A stretch of 64,000 nucleotides of DNA from Pseudactinotalea suaedae (GCF_009733815.1 NZ_WNXY01000002.1:310001-374000); one strand, 5' to 3'; counted from the first letter of the stretch, positions 42,978-52,827 are shown. The notes: a model not told the origin generated them from the letters alone. Numbers and translations: made by a program.

Positions 42978-44267
42978 ATGACCGAGTCACGGTGGCGGCA
43001 GCGAGCGGCGCTCATGCGCCCGGCGCCGATCAGGTTGTCGGCGCAGCGCAGGCTTGAGCGTGCCCTGACGATCGCGGAGCTGCGCTCCCTCGCGAGCAAG
43101 CGCGTGCCGCGTGCCGTGTTCGACTACGTCGACGGAGGTGCGGACGCGGAGATCACGCTGCGCCACAACCGGCACGTCCTCGATCAGGTGACGTTCGCTC
43201 CGACGGTTCTTGCCGACGTCGCGACACCCAAGATGTCGGTCTCGGCGCTCGGCATGACGAGCGAGCTGCCCTTCGCCCTTGCCCCGACTGGATTCTCGCG
43301 GCTCATGCACCATGCTGGCGAGGTGGCCGTCGCCCAAGCGGCTGCGCGTGCCGGGATCCCGTACGCCCTGGCCACGATGGGCACCACCTCGCCCGAGGAT
43401 CTGGTCTCCGAGGTCCCGAGCGGACGCAAGTGGTTCCAACTTTATATCTGGAAGGACCGGGAGGCGACCAAGCAGCTCGTTCAGCGCGCAGCAGCGGCTG
43501 GCTATGAGGCCCTGATCGTCACGGTCGACTCCGCTGTGACAGGTCAACGGTTGCGAGATGTGCGCAACGGGTTGGCGATCCCACCGGGGGTCACCGCACG
43601 CACGGTCCTCGATGCTGCGCGGCACCCGAACTGGTGGCTCGCCTTCCTGACCAAGGAACCGCTCCGGTTCGCCTCGCTCGGCCGTTGGGACGCGCCCCTG
43701 GCTGAGCTCGGGAACCTGCTCTACGACGCGACCGTCACCGTCGAGGACATCGCCTGGATCCGGGCCCTGTGGAAGGGACCCCTCGTGATCAAGGGCGTGT
43801 CGTCGGCGCGTGATGCGGCACGAGTCGCAGCCGTGGGCCCGGACGCGATCGTGTTGTCGAACCATGGCGGTCGCCAGCTGGACCAGCTCCCGCATCCGTA
43901 CGACTTCATCGACGATGCGCGAGCGCAGTTGCCCGCTGGTGTCGAGCTGTGGGTTGACAGCGGGTTCTCGACCGGCGCCGACATCATCAGCGCCTACGCC
44001 CGTGGCGCAGACCTGGTGCTGGTCGGACGTGCGTACCTGTACGGACTCATGGCCGGAGGCCTAATCGGCGTGGAGCGAGCCATCGCGATCCTCGCCGACG
44101 AGGCCAGGCGCACCCTGCAGCTCCTGGGATGCGCCTCGGTACGAGACGTCACCGCCGCTCACGTCCGCCGCGGAATCCCGGAGCGACCCGCGATCCCCGA
44201 ACCTCTCCCGTCAGCCTCCGCTGCCTCACCCGAAGCAGCGCCACTCAGAAGGGACCATCATGAATGA
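42978..44267 (+). CDS. lldD: FMN-dependent L-lactate dehydrogenase / alpha-hydroxy-acid dehydrogenase
   Basis: A protein of 429 residues from the ATG at 42978. The FMN-dependent alpha-hydroxy-acid dehydrogenase fold is clear: RVPRAVFDYVDGGAD at the start, APTGFSRLMH, WFQLYIWKDR, LIVTVDSAV, PLVIKGV, the catalytic histidine in SNHGGRQLD (about His296) and ELWVDSGFSTGADI with GRAYLYG. It oxidises L-lactate to pyruvate and feeds the quinone pool. In the oxidative L-fucose route the final cleavage gives pyruvate and L-lactate, so this enzyme would recover the second half of the sugar. Its 3' end overlaps the binding-protein gene by eight bases. Confidence 0.88.
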   Translation: MTESRWRQRAALMRPAPIRLSAQRRLERALTIAELRSLASKRVPRAVFDYVDGGADAEITLRHNRHVLDQVTFAPTVLADVATPKMSVSALGMTSELPFALAPTGFSRLMHHAGEVAVAQAAARAGIPYALATMGTTSPEDLVSEVPSGRKWFQLYIWKDREATKQLVQRAAAAGYEALIVTVDSAVTGQRLRDVRNGLAIPPGVTARTVLDAARHPNWWLAFLTKEPLRFASLGRWDAPLAELGNLLYDATVTVEDIAWIRALWKGPLVIKGVSSARDAARVAAVGPDAIVLSNHGGRQLDQLPHPYDFIDDARAQLPAGVELWVDSGFSTGADIISAYARGADLVLVGRAYLYGLMAGGLIGVERAIAILADEARRTLQLLGCASVRDVTAAHVRRGIPERPAIPEPLPSASAASPEAAPLRRDHHE

Positions 44268-46020
44268 CCGCAAGTTCTCAGGGCGTCGCCTGAACCGACG
44301 TCAGCTGCTCATGCTCGGAGCCGGAGCCGTGGGTGCAACGGCGTTGGCGTCGTGCTCGGGCGGCGGCTCTTCCACGGCGCCCACCGGCGGCGCGACCGGC
44401 ATCCCGGGCGTCGACCCCCTACAGCTCGCTGCCGAGCTGCCAGGTGTGCGCTATCCCGAGAACTATGTCGGCCCGAAGCTGCGGGACGTCCAGCCGTTCC
44501 ATGACGGTTCCAAGACCTTCAAGGTGGTCGTCCAGCGTGATGCCCAGGTGATCGGCGACTGGAACACGAACGCCTTCAGTCGTTGGCTGGAGGAGAAGAC
44601 CGGCATGAAGGTCGAGTACGAAGCGGTGCTGGTTCGTGACGCCAACGGTGGCCTCGACATGACCCGCATCAACGCGATGATCGCCTCCGGCGACATGCCG
44701 GACGCGTTCCTGAACATCCCGTTCACCAACGACCAGATCTCGCTCTACGGGAGCCAGGGAGCATTCGTCGCCGTCGACGACCTCATCGAGACCTACGCCC
44801 CCCAGATGCGCGAGGCGCTGGAGAACTATCCGCAGCGCAAACGCGTCGTCACCGCGCGGGACGGCCGGATGTACCAGTTCCGCGGCATCAATGACTGCTA
44901 CCACTGCCACGTCATGCCCGGCAGGATCTGGGTGAACCAGCGCTACCTCGACGCCGTTGGAGCCGAGATTCCTACGACGACCGACGAGTTCCGCGAGATG
45001 CTGCGGCTGCTCAAGGAGAACGACCCCACCCCCGGCAAGAACATCATCCCGTTGGCCGCCGGCACCCAGCCGGTCGACACCTGGATCATGAACGCCTTCC
45101 TGTACAACCCCGGCGGCACGGCCTCAGGCGGTTGGATGCGGGTCAACGACGGCGCGGTCGAGTTCGTCGCTGACCTCCCAGAGTGGCGAGAAGGTCTGCG
45201 CTTCATGCGCTCGCTGACCGAGGACGGCACCATCGGGCGAGAGCTGTTCACCACCACGGGTGACGACTTCCTGAAGGCCGGGAACCAGGGCAGGCTCGGC
45301 GTCGCACGGGCCCTGTTCTGGGGCCAGTTCATCGACATCGACTACTCCGAGGGCGCGGCGTGGCGCGACTACGTCTCGATCCCGCCGCTCAAGGGTCCGG
45401 ACGGCATCCAGTTTACGCCCTGGGACTACTACCTCTCGAACACGGCGATGCCCCCACTCGTCATCACGAGCGCCTGCGAGAACCCTGAGCTGCTCGTGCA
45501 GTGGGGTGACGCGATGATGAGCCTGGAGGGGACCACGGCAGCGTTCTCAGGCATTCAGGGTGAGAACTGGGGCTGGGCGGACGAGACCATGACCGGCTTC
45601 GACGGCCGGCAGGCCGTCTGGTACCAGGACGCCTGGCCGCCGCCGGAGGGCACAGGGTGGTCGCAGCAGTCGCCGATGTACCGCAGTCACGACTACCTGA
45701 TCGGGCTCGCGGCGACAGCCGAACGGCCTACCTTCGAGAGCGACCTTTACCAGGCGACTCTCGAGTACGAGCCCTGCGCGCCGCCCATCGAGTCGGTGCT
45801 TCAACCGGTGCTGTTCGACGAGGCGGGTGCAGCCGAGCAGGCGCAGATCGCTGCGTCGGTGCACTCGCACGTGACACAGAGCTTCGCCAAGTTCACCACC
45901 GGCGAGCTCGACATCAACGACGACGGGGCGTGGCAGGGGTACGTCGAACAGTTCGAGGCGATGGGCATGACCCGCTACCTCGAGCTGTACCAGGCCGCGT
46001 ACGACGAGCAGGCAGGCTGA
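44260..46020 (+). CDS. Sugar ABC transporter substrate-binding lipoprotein (LplA-type)
   Basis: A protein of 586 residues. The N-terminus carries arginine pairs (GRRLNRRQLLMLG), a hydrophobic stretch and the lipobox LASC (Cys32), suggesting Tat export and lipid anchoring. The mature part is a large two-lobe binding protein of the cluster used with LplB/YtcP permeases in Gram-positive bacteria, often for oligosaccharides. Segments such as VEYEAVLVRDANGGLDMTRI and FRGINDCYHCHVMPGRIWVN are visible. Given the fucosidases downstream, it probably binds a fucose-containing sugar. The gene overlaps lldD and precedes two permease genes. Confidence 0.9.
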   Translation: MNDRKFSGRRLNRRQLLMLGAGAVGATALASCSGGGSSTAPTGGATGIPGVDPLQLAAELPGVRYPENYVGPKLRDVQPFHDGSKTFKVVVQRDAQVIGDWNTNAFSRWLEEKTGMKVEYEAVLVRDANGGLDMTRINAMIASGDMPDAFLNIPFTNDQISLYGSQGAFVAVDDLIETYAPQMREALENYPQRKRVVTARDGRMYQFRGINDCYHCHVMPGRIWVNQRYLDAVGAEIPTTTDEFREMLRLLKENDPTPGKNIIPLAAGTQPVDTWIMNAFLYNPGGTASGGWMRVNDGAVEFVADLPEWREGLRFMRSLTEDGTIGRELFTTTGDDFLKAGNQGRLGVARALFWGQFIDIDYSEGAAWRDYVSIPPLKGPDGIQFTPWDYYLSNTAMPPLVITSACENPELLVQWGDAMMSLEGTTAAFSGIQGENWGWADETMTGFDGRQAVWYQDAWPPPEGTGWSQQSPMYRSHDYLIGLAATAERPTFESDLYQATLEYEPCAPPIESVLQPVLFDEAGAAEQAQIAASVHSHVTQSFAKFTTGELDINDDGAWQGYVEQFEAMGMTRYLELYQAAYDEQAG

Positions 46021-46024
46021 CGCG

Positions 46025-46948
46025 GTGGCACGGCGCGGACACTCGCCGGGCGCCGCCCGACGCATGAAGGAAACTGCCGGCGACCGCGCCGTGCACACCG
46101 TCACGATTGCGATCCTGGCGTTCTTCAGCCTCTCGGTCGCCTACCCGCTCATCTACGTTCTCAGCTCCTCTTTCAGCAGCGCTGACGCGATCAACAGCGG
46201 TGCCGTCCGTCTTCTCCCGGTCGACGCCAACGTCGACGCGTACCAGACGATCCTCGACTCCTCGTTCCTCATGGTCGGCCTGCGGAACTCCATCCTGTAC
46301 GCGGTGGGAGGCGCGCTGCTCGGGACGGCGCTTACGTTGCTCGCGGGCTACGCGCTCTCACGTGCAGACCTGCCGTTTCGCCGATTCCTCACCTTCTTCT
46401 TCCTCATTCCCACGCTGCTGACGGCAGGCATCATTCCCACCTACATGGTCGTCCGGCAGCTCGGGCTGCTCGATACGCCCTGGGCTGTGATCCTCCCGGG
46501 CGCGATGAGCGTGTTCAACATGATCATCACCCGCACCTTCTATCAGATCACGGTCCCCCGGGAACTCCTCGAGGCGGCGAGGATGGATGGGGCGAACGAC
46601 CTTCAGTTCTTCGTTCGGATGGCGCTTCCGCTCAGCAAGTCGATCATCGCGGTGAACATGCTCTTCTACGGGATCGCGCAATGGAACGGCTGGTTCAACG
46701 CCTTCCTCTATCTCTCCGATCCGGCCCTGCACCCGTTGCAGCTCGTGCTGCGCGAGATCCTCGCCCAGAGCTCGGTCGATCCTTCACAGCTCGGTGGCGG
46801 TGACGTCACCGAGATCATTCGACGCAAAGAGCTCTTCGATCGGCTCAAGTACGCCGTCATCGTGGTGGCGATGATTCCGCCGCTGCTCGTCTATCCGCTC
46901 GTCCAGCGGCACTTCGTCAAGGGTGCCCTCATCGGATCTCTGAAGTAG
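46025..46948 (+). CDS. Sugar ABC transporter permease (YtcP/MalG-type)
   Basis: A protein of 307 residues with a GTG start, four bases after the binding-protein stop. Six helices are predicted. The MalG-like EAA loop that docks the ATPase appears as ELLEAARMDGANDLQFFVRMALPLS. The closing PLVQRHFVKGALIGSLK is characteristic of this permease group. It pairs with the next gene product to form the channel. No ATPase gene is in the cluster, so a shared MsmX/MsiK-like ATPase elsewhere in the genome is needed. Confidence 0.92.
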   Translation: MARRGHSPGAARRMKETAGDRAVHTVTIAILAFFSLSVAYPLIYVLSSSFSSADAINSGAVRLLPVDANVDAYQTILDSSFLMVGLRNSILYAVGGALLGTALTLLAGYALSRADLPFRRFLTFFFLIPTLLTAGIIPTYMVVRQLGLLDTPWAVILPGAMSVFNMIITRTFYQITVPRELLEAARMDGANDLQFFVRMALPLSKSIIAVNMLFYGIAQWNGWFNAFLYLSDPALHPLQLVLREILAQSSVDPSQLGGGDVTEIIRRKELFDRLKYAVIVVAMIPPLLVYPLVQRHFVKGALIGSLK

Positions 46949-46953
46949 GAGAC

Positions 46954-47928
46954 ATGACCACTACCTCTGGCCCAGCTCGCTCAGAGCTGTCGCAGCCGCT
47001 CTCGCCTGCGCGTATGCGCCGGAAGGCGTCATGGGCTGGGATCCGCCGGTCCTGGCAGCTGTATCTGCTGCTCCTGCCCCCGTTTGCTTACGCCGTGACG
47101 TTCCTGTATGGGCCGCTCTTCGGGCTGCAGATCGCCTTCAAGGACTTCAGCGTCGTCCGCGGGATCCTGGGCTCGCCCTGGGTCGGCTTCGACCACGTCG
47201 TGCGTTTCCTGCAGTCCTATGAGTTCTGGAACGTCCTCAAGAACACGGTGTTGCTGAGTGCGTACGAACTGCTGGCGCTGTTCCCGCTGCCGATCGTGCT
47301 CGCGCTGATGCTGAACACGGTGCGGTGGCGGCGCTACCGGAAGGCGGTGCAGTTGATCACCTATGCCCCGCACTTCATCTCGACGGTGGTCGTGGTGGGC
47401 ATCATCATCATGCTCTTCTCGACAACCGGTGGCGTCGTCAACGACCTCATCGAGCTGGCCGGTGGCCAGCGGATCGACTTCCTGGCCACCGGGACATGGC
47501 GCCACACCTACGTCTGGTCCGGGGCGTGGCAGACGCTCGGCTTCTCGGCGATCATCTACCTTGCGGCACTGTCCTCGGTCGACCCCGAGCTCTACGAGGC
47601 GGCGCGAGTAGACGGCGCCGGAGTTCTGCGACGCATCTGGTACATCGACATACCCACGATCATGCCGGTGATGGTCACCCTGCTGATTCTCAACATGGGG
47701 TCGGTGCTCAGCGTGGGATTCGAGAAGGTGCTGCTGATGCAGAACCCGCTGAATCTGTCCGTCTCCGAAGTGATCGACACCTATGCCTACCGCGTCGCCT
47801 TCATGTCCTCGATCCCGCAGTTCTCCTACGCCTCAGCGGTCGGGTTGTTCAAGTCGGTGATCGGGCTGGGCATGCTCCTGCTCGCCAACTGGCTCGCTCG
47901 CCGCGTCGCCAAGGAAAGTCTCTTCTAA
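46954..47928 (+). CDS. Sugar ABC transporter permease (LplB/MalF-type)
   Basis: A protein of 324 residues, five bases after the previous permease. Six helices follow a charged N-terminus; the EAA loop reads ELYEAARVDGAGVLRRIWYIDIPTI. The sequence is of the LplB/YteP type that partners YtcP permeases. It completes the import channel for the sugar bound by the 44260-46020 lipoprotein. The next gene is a fucosidase, 52 bp on, with its own ribosome site. Confidence 0.92.
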   Translation: MTTTSGPARSELSQPLSPARMRRKASWAGIRRSWQLYLLLLPPFAYAVTFLYGPLFGLQIAFKDFSVVRGILGSPWVGFDHVVRFLQSYEFWNVLKNTVLLSAYELLALFPLPIVLALMLNTVRWRRYRKAVQLITYAPHFISTVVVVGIIIMLFSTTGGVVNDLIELAGGQRIDFLATGTWRHTYVWSGAWQTLGFSAIIYLAALSSVDPELYEAARVDGAGVLRRIWYIDIPTIMPVMVTLLILNMGSVLSVGFEKVLLMQNPLNLSVSEVIDTYAYRVAFMSSIPQFSYASAVGLFKSVIGLGMLLLANWLARRVAKESLF

Positions 47929-47980
47929 GTCCGCAGCACCGACCCCCTCCTCACCCCTTTCTCGAAATGGAGTCTTTGTC

Positions 47981-49276
47981 ATGTCTACCAACGACCACAC
48001 GGCGTGGTTCACGCACGACCGCTTCGGAATGTTCATCCACTGGGGCATGTTCGCGGCCGGTGCTCGCGAGCTGTTCATCATGTCGACGGAGAAGTACACC
48101 AACGAGGAGTACGAGCGTTACATGCCGTACTTCGATCCCGATCTGTACGACCCCGCCGAGTGGGCTCGACTCGCCAAGCAGGCCGGCATGAAGTACGCCG
48201 TGCTCATCACGAAGCATCATGACGGCTTCTGCATGTGGGACACGCAGGAGAGCGAGTTCAAGATCACCAACACGCCGTACGGTCGAGATATCACCCAAGA
48301 GTTCGTCGACGCATTCAGGGCCGAAGGCATCCGGGTCGGCTTCTACTACTCGATCATCGACTGGCACCACCCCGACTTCACGATCGACCACCGGCACCCG
48401 CTGCGCGACCTGGACAACGCCGACGAGCTCAACAACGGCCGCGACATGGAGCGCTATCGCGAGTACATGCGTGCCCAGGTCCGCGAGCTGTTGACTGACT
48501 ACGGTCCCATCGACTACCTGTTCTACGACTACTCCTACCCGGAGCGCAGCTACCGCAACTTCCCCGGCAAGGGCAGGGATGACTGGGGGGCGGAAGAACT
48601 GATGCAGCTGACCCGTGAGCTGCAGCCCCAGATCATCATCAACGACCGTCTGGACATCCCCGGCGACCTTGTCACCCCCGAGCAGTACCAGCCGTCGGGG
48701 GCCATGACCCGTGACGGTGAGCCCGTCGTCTGGGAGGCATGCCAGACACTGAACGGCAGCTGGGGCTACGACCGTGACAACAGGGACTGGAAGTCGCCCG
48801 ACCTGCTCGTCAAGATGCTCATTGACGGGGTCGCCAAGGATGGCAACCTCATCCTCAACGTGGGCCCGACGGCCCGAGGTGAGATCGAGCCCTACGCTGT
48901 CGCGGCGCTGACGGAGGTCGGTGCTTGGATGCGACGGCACGGGCGAGCGATCTACGGCGCTGGTCCGGCAGCGATCGAGCCGCCGGCGGACGGCCGCTTC
49001 ACCCAGCGCGGTGACCGGCTCTACCTCCACCTGTACAGCTGGCCGTACAAGCACATCTACCTGCCGGATCTCGCCGGCAAGGTGACCTACGCCCAGCTCC
49101 TGCACGACGCCTCGGAGATCCCGCTCAGCGAGGCCCCGACGCAGGGCTGGGGCACGCTCAAGCCGTCTCCGCCGTCCCGCAACCCGATCGCGATCTCGGG
49201 CACGCTGGCACTCACTTTGCCCACGGTCCGCCCCGATGTGCTGGTGCCGGTGATCGAGCTCTTCCTCGCGCCCTGA
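47981..49276 (+). CDS. Alpha-L-fucosidase, GH29
   Basis: A protein of 431 residues with no signal peptide, so it should act in the cytoplasm on imported fucosides. GH29 marks are RFGMFIHWGMF near the start, KYAVLITKHHDGFCMWDT, the nucleophile region IDYLFYDYSYPERS, and KDGNLILNVGPTARGEI. The family hydrolyses terminal alpha-L-fucose with retention of configuration. The catalytic aspartate is probably in LFYDY; the acid/base residue varies in the family and is not assigned here. It is cotranscribed with the sugar importer. Confidence 0.93.
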   Translation: MSTNDHTAWFTHDRFGMFIHWGMFAAGARELFIMSTEKYTNEEYERYMPYFDPDLYDPAEWARLAKQAGMKYAVLITKHHDGFCMWDTQESEFKITNTPYGRDITQEFVDAFRAEGIRVGFYYSIIDWHHPDFTIDHRHPLRDLDNADELNNGRDMERYREYMRAQVRELLTDYGPIDYLFYDYSYPERSYRNFPGKGRDDWGAEELMQLTRELQPQIIINDRLDIPGDLVTPEQYQPSGAMTRDGEPVVWEACQTLNGSWGYDRDNRDWKSPDLLVKMLIDGVAKDGNLILNVGPTARGEIEPYAVAALTEVGAWMRRHGRAIYGAGPAAIEPPADGRFTQRGDRLYLHLYSWPYKHIYLPDLAGKVTYAQLLHDASEIPLSEAPTQGWGTLKPSPPSRNPIAISGTLALTLPTVRPDVLVPVIELFLAP

Positions 49277-49313
49277 TCCTGCACTCCCTCGGCACGGGCG
49301 AGACGAGGAGGTT

Positions 49314-49344
49314 CCCGCGGGCTCGCCACCAGCGAGCCTGCGGG
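49314..49344 (+). terminator. GC-rich hairpin after the fucosidase gene
   Basis: CCCGCGGGCTCGC (49314-49326) pairs with GCGAGCCTGCGGG (49332-49344), one mismatch in 13, around a five-base loop. It starts 37 bp after the fucosidase stop. No strong T run follows, so it may attenuate rather than fully stop transcription into the GH95-like gene. Confidence 0.5.
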
Positions 49345-49484
49345 CGCCCCTGGTCAAGCCCGCCCACATCCTTGGCATGGACTCGCTCTGCTTTCCAGAC
49401 GAGCCGGTCATCGGTGTCCTTGACGGGTGGCCGACCGTCAGACCTCTTCGACCCGCTAATACCGACTCAGGAGACGACACGACG

Positions 49485-51731
49485 ATGGCCGAGAGTTCAG
49501 ACCTCACCTGGACGTTCCCGTTGCCGCGCACGCACACCGGTGCGCTGCTCGGGAACGGCAGACAGGGCTTGATGGTGTGGGGCGAGGACACACTGCACCT
49601 CACCGTGAGCCGGGCAGGGTTTTGGGACCGTCGCGGTGGCAACGCGTTCTCGGCGCGGACCACCTACTCCGAGCTCCGGTCGATGCTGGAGGAGGGGGAC
49701 GAGGAGCGACTGTGGGAGACGTTCCGTGCCCCCGGTGCGACCGCCGGACCCGGGTGGACGCCCCAGACCCTCGACGAGCCGACCCGCGAGAGCGGTCCGG
49801 CCCCCGGCCTCGACCTGGGGACCGGGCCCACGCAGATCGGCGGCGGCCGCATCGAGGTCCGATTCGCCGAGGGCTGGCGACCAGCGACAGCCCACCTTCG
49901 TGACTCGCGCCTGACAGTGTCGTTGTCACGGCCCGACGGGGCGCAAGCGCAGGTCGTCCTCACGCAGTCGATGGACCACGAGCTGGCGTGGCTCGACTAC
50001 GACACCGAGCAGCTCGGTGCCGTCGAGGTCACGGTGCTCTCGGTGTTCGACGTGATCCCTGAGCAGCTGGCGGCCCGTGGCATCGAACCGCCCGAACGGC
50101 TCACTGATGTCGTCGGCTTCGTGCAACGGCTGCCAGAGGACGAGGCGCTCGCGGTGGTCCTACGGGCGGTCGAGGGCCGCATCGTGCTGGCGACGGCGCT
50201 CGACTCGGACCCCGCCCCACCTGCCAGGGCGCTGCTCGATCTCGATCTGGAACGGGAACTGAGGGCGGCGAGCTCCTGGTGGGCGCACTATCGATCCGGC
50301 GTTCCGTCGGTGCGGGTTCCAGATCCTGACCTGCAGCACGCCTGGGACTACGGGCTGCAGAAGCTCCCCGGGCTCACCCATCCCGACGGCGTGGCAGCCG
50401 GACTGCAGGGTCCCTGGTTCGAGGAGTACCAGCTGCTGCCCTGGAGCGCGGACTACCACTTCAACATCAATGTCCAGATGACCTACTGGCCGTGCATGCC
50501 GGTAGGCGCCTTCGCGCACCTGCAGCCCCTGTGGGACATGCTCCGGAGCTGGTTTGATGACCTGGGGCGGATCGGAGCCGAGTTCTTCGGCGCCGACGAT
50601 GCCTTCCTGATGCCGCACGCCGTCGACGACACGCTGCAGGTCATCGGATCGTTCTGGACTGGCATGATCGATCAGGGCTGTGTGGCCTGGATGGCGCAGA
50701 TGGCGTGGCAGCAGTTCCGATACACAGGCGACGAGGACCACCTGCGCTCGGTCGCCTGGCCGCTCCTGCGGGGCGCGTTCGGCGGCTACTGGGCGATGCT
50801 GGAGAGCGGACCGCACGGCGGTCTGGAGCTGCCGGTCAGCGTCAGTCCCGAGTACGACGGCGCCGCGCTCTATGCCTGGGGTCGCAACGCCAGCTTTCAG
50901 TTGGCTGCGTTGCACTTCGTGACGGCTGCTCTTGGGGAGGCGGTCGATGTCCTCGATGAGGCTGTCGACCCGCGCTGGGCCCGCGTCGCCAAGGAGGTCC
51001 CCCGATACACGAGGGCCGACGCGGCGGCGCCGGAGCGGATCGCGCTCTGGCACGGACAGGACCTCGATCGCAGTCACCGCCACCACTCGCACCTGGCGGG
51101 AGTCCATCCCTTCGGGACGCTGGACCCCTCGGGCGAGGACCGCGCCGTCGTCTCGGCCACGCTCCGCCGCTGGGTCGAGATGGGCACCGGAGAGTGGTGC
51201 GGCTGGTCCTACCCGTGGGCCGCGATCATCGCCGCGCGCTGTGGCCAGGTCGACGCGGCTGTGGCCTACCTGCACTGGTGGCGCGAGGTGTTCACCAACA
51301 TCGGGGACGGCACCCTCATCTCGGCGGACTTCGTCGGCACCTGCCTTCACGACCGCGCCCACCCGATGGGATTCAAGGGGGGCGTGGAGGACGAGGTCAT
51401 GCAGATCGAGGCCGGGATGGGGGCGATGGCCGCAGTCTGCGAGTTGCTGGTCCAGCAACGCCCCAACGGGCTCTACGTGCTCCCCGGGATCCCGCGAGGT
51501 TGGCGCGAGGCGGACTTCGACGGGATCTGGACCGAGGGCGGCTTCCGCATCGGCGCCACGCTATCCGGTGGGGCGATCACCCAGATTCGCGTGATCGCAA
51601 CGCGCGCCGAGCAGCTGCGGCTGCACACCGGCTGGCACTTGGTCCATGTCGACGGCGTCGCCGTCGCCGGTGGGGTCGTCGACCGGAAACTCTCGAGAGG
51701 GGAGGCGCTGGTCCTGACGCCGACGACGTAG
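49485..51731 (+). CDS. GH95-like glycoside hydrolase (alpha-L-fucosidase/galactosidase type)
   Basis: A protein of 748 residues from the ATG at 49485; the frame opens earlier but those residues look non-coding. No signal peptide is seen. An N-terminal beta-sandwich (GALLGNGRQGLMVWG) leads into an (alpha/alpha)6 barrel. The GH95 substrate and catalytic blocks are ADYHFNINVQMTYWP (residues 322-336, with the paired Asn327 and Asn329) and VSPEY (Glu456, probable acid). The block expected to read QIDGNFG, with the general-base region Asp, reads MQIEAGMG here, with Glu642 in place of Asp. This could alter the mechanism or substrate. Family membership is from memory of the motifs. Confidence 0.78.
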   Translation: MAESSDLTWTFPLPRTHTGALLGNGRQGLMVWGEDTLHLTVSRAGFWDRRGGNAFSARTTYSELRSMLEEGDEERLWETFRAPGATAGPGWTPQTLDEPTRESGPAPGLDLGTGPTQIGGGRIEVRFAEGWRPATAHLRDSRLTVSLSRPDGAQAQVVLTQSMDHELAWLDYDTEQLGAVEVTVLSVFDVIPEQLAARGIEPPERLTDVVGFVQRLPEDEALAVVLRAVEGRIVLATALDSDPAPPARALLDLDLERELRAASSWWAHYRSGVPSVRVPDPDLQHAWDYGLQKLPGLTHPDGVAAGLQGPWFEEYQLLPWSADYHFNINVQMTYWPCMPVGAFAHLQPLWDMLRSWFDDLGRIGAEFFGADDAFLMPHAVDDTLQVIGSFWTGMIDQGCVAWMAQMAWQQFRYTGDEDHLRSVAWPLLRGAFGGYWAMLESGPHGGLELPVSVSPEYDGAALYAWGRNASFQLAALHFVTAALGEAVDVLDEAVDPRWARVAKEVPRYTRADAAAPERIALWHGQDLDRSHRHHSHLAGVHPFGTLDPSGEDRAVVSATLRRWVEMGTGEWCGWSYPWAAIIAARCGQVDAAVAYLHWWREVFTNIGDGTLISADFVGTCLHDRAHPMGFKGGVEDEVMQIEAGMGAMAAVCELLVQQRPNGLYVLPGIPRGWREADFDGIWTEGGFRIGATLSGGAITQIRVIATRAEQLRLHTGWHLVHVDGVAVAGGVVDRKLSRGEALVLTPTT

Positions 51732-52389
51732 CGCTCGGCGTAGCCGCGCCGCTCGATGTCCTCACGCACTCCCGGATGCGTCTCGCAGCGAGGATCGTGT
51801 GAAGGTTGACCGCGTGCGCGGTGAGGTCGGCTCGTGGGCTGCGCATCTTGGATGGACCGAGATCCTGACCAGCCGGTAGTAGTTGTCCGCTGCCTGAGCT
51901 AAGCCGTCCCGCCGTCCGCGTTGGTAGACCATCTTCTGCCTATGCACCCGATGGTGAGCCGGCCGAAGCGCATTCGCTACTGACGGACGATGTCACGGCT
52001 CGTGTCCTCCCGGTACCCGGACTGCGAGTCGCACCCACCCCCTACTTCGAACGCACCAAGCCCGCGCTCCAGACATTGCTCGAACGCTCGGGAATTGCCC
52101 ACCCCATCAGCACACGCATCCACGAGTCCGGGGTGCCGCTGCGTCGGTAGCTGATGCCGTGTACCTGCAATGTGCGGTACGCCGCACATCTACCGGCCAA
52201 GAGCGCGCAGAGACCGCGCCCCCGCGCACCGGTCGGCGTCACAGAGGGTGGGCACCTCCGCCAGCAGCCGCGTGCGGAGTCGGAGGTGCACCTGCATGTC
52301 GGTATCCCGCCACACCAGGCGGCCGACGTAGTGTCCTTGACCCGGGCAGCCCGCTCCTGTTGCGTCTTCCAGGACGGCGACTCCTGAGA
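51732..52389. other. Stretch without an intact gene; one open fragment at 51876-52149
   Basis: No complete gene is seen in this part. On the plus strand a frame is open from about 51876 to the TAG at 52147-52149 and ends TARVLPVPGLRVAPTPYFER and IHESGVPLRR. It has no start and no family I can name. It looks like the C-terminal end of a deleted gene. Confidence 0.4.
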
Positions 52390-52827
52390 GGAGGGGTGAG
52401 TCCACCACCACGAACCTGCACGTAGTCATCGAGGCCACCGACGCCGGTACCGCGCTGGACGTCATCGCCGTCCTCGAGGGTGACGCGTCCCGCCAACGGC
52501 TCGGAGACGACGGTGTCGAGCTGCCAGCTCCGACGACGAGCACGAGGTCCGGTGGGTGCTCACCGACCAAGACCATTGGTCCCAGGTCATCGCGACCGAT
52601 CACCCCCTCGAGACCGGGAGGCGCTCGTCCGCGTTCGAGGCCGACGTCGCGATGCGCAAGACGCAGCAGGTCGACCGCTACATCGCCCAGCAAGGCGCGC
52701 GCTATCGACAGGCATCCCGCCCAGGACCCTCAGGACAGCCGGTGGGTCACGCCTACCTTCCGACCCAGGCCCACGCACCCAGACCACGTGATGGTCCGGG
52801 TGCGGCCTCGTCGGCCAGGATGTCGAC
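52390..52827 (+). pseudogene. Frameshifted gene of unknown function
   Basis: After a GAGGAGGGG ribosome site at about 52390-52396, one frame reads TNLHVVIEATDAGTALDVIAVL and continues to about 52520. The sense then moves to another frame, EHEVRWVLTDQDHWSQVIA and VAMRKTQQVDRYIAQQG. A second shift separates the GTG start from the first part. At least two frame changes make a functional protein unlikely. The family is not recognised. The 3' end is not clear and runs into the next gene. Confidence 0.45.
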
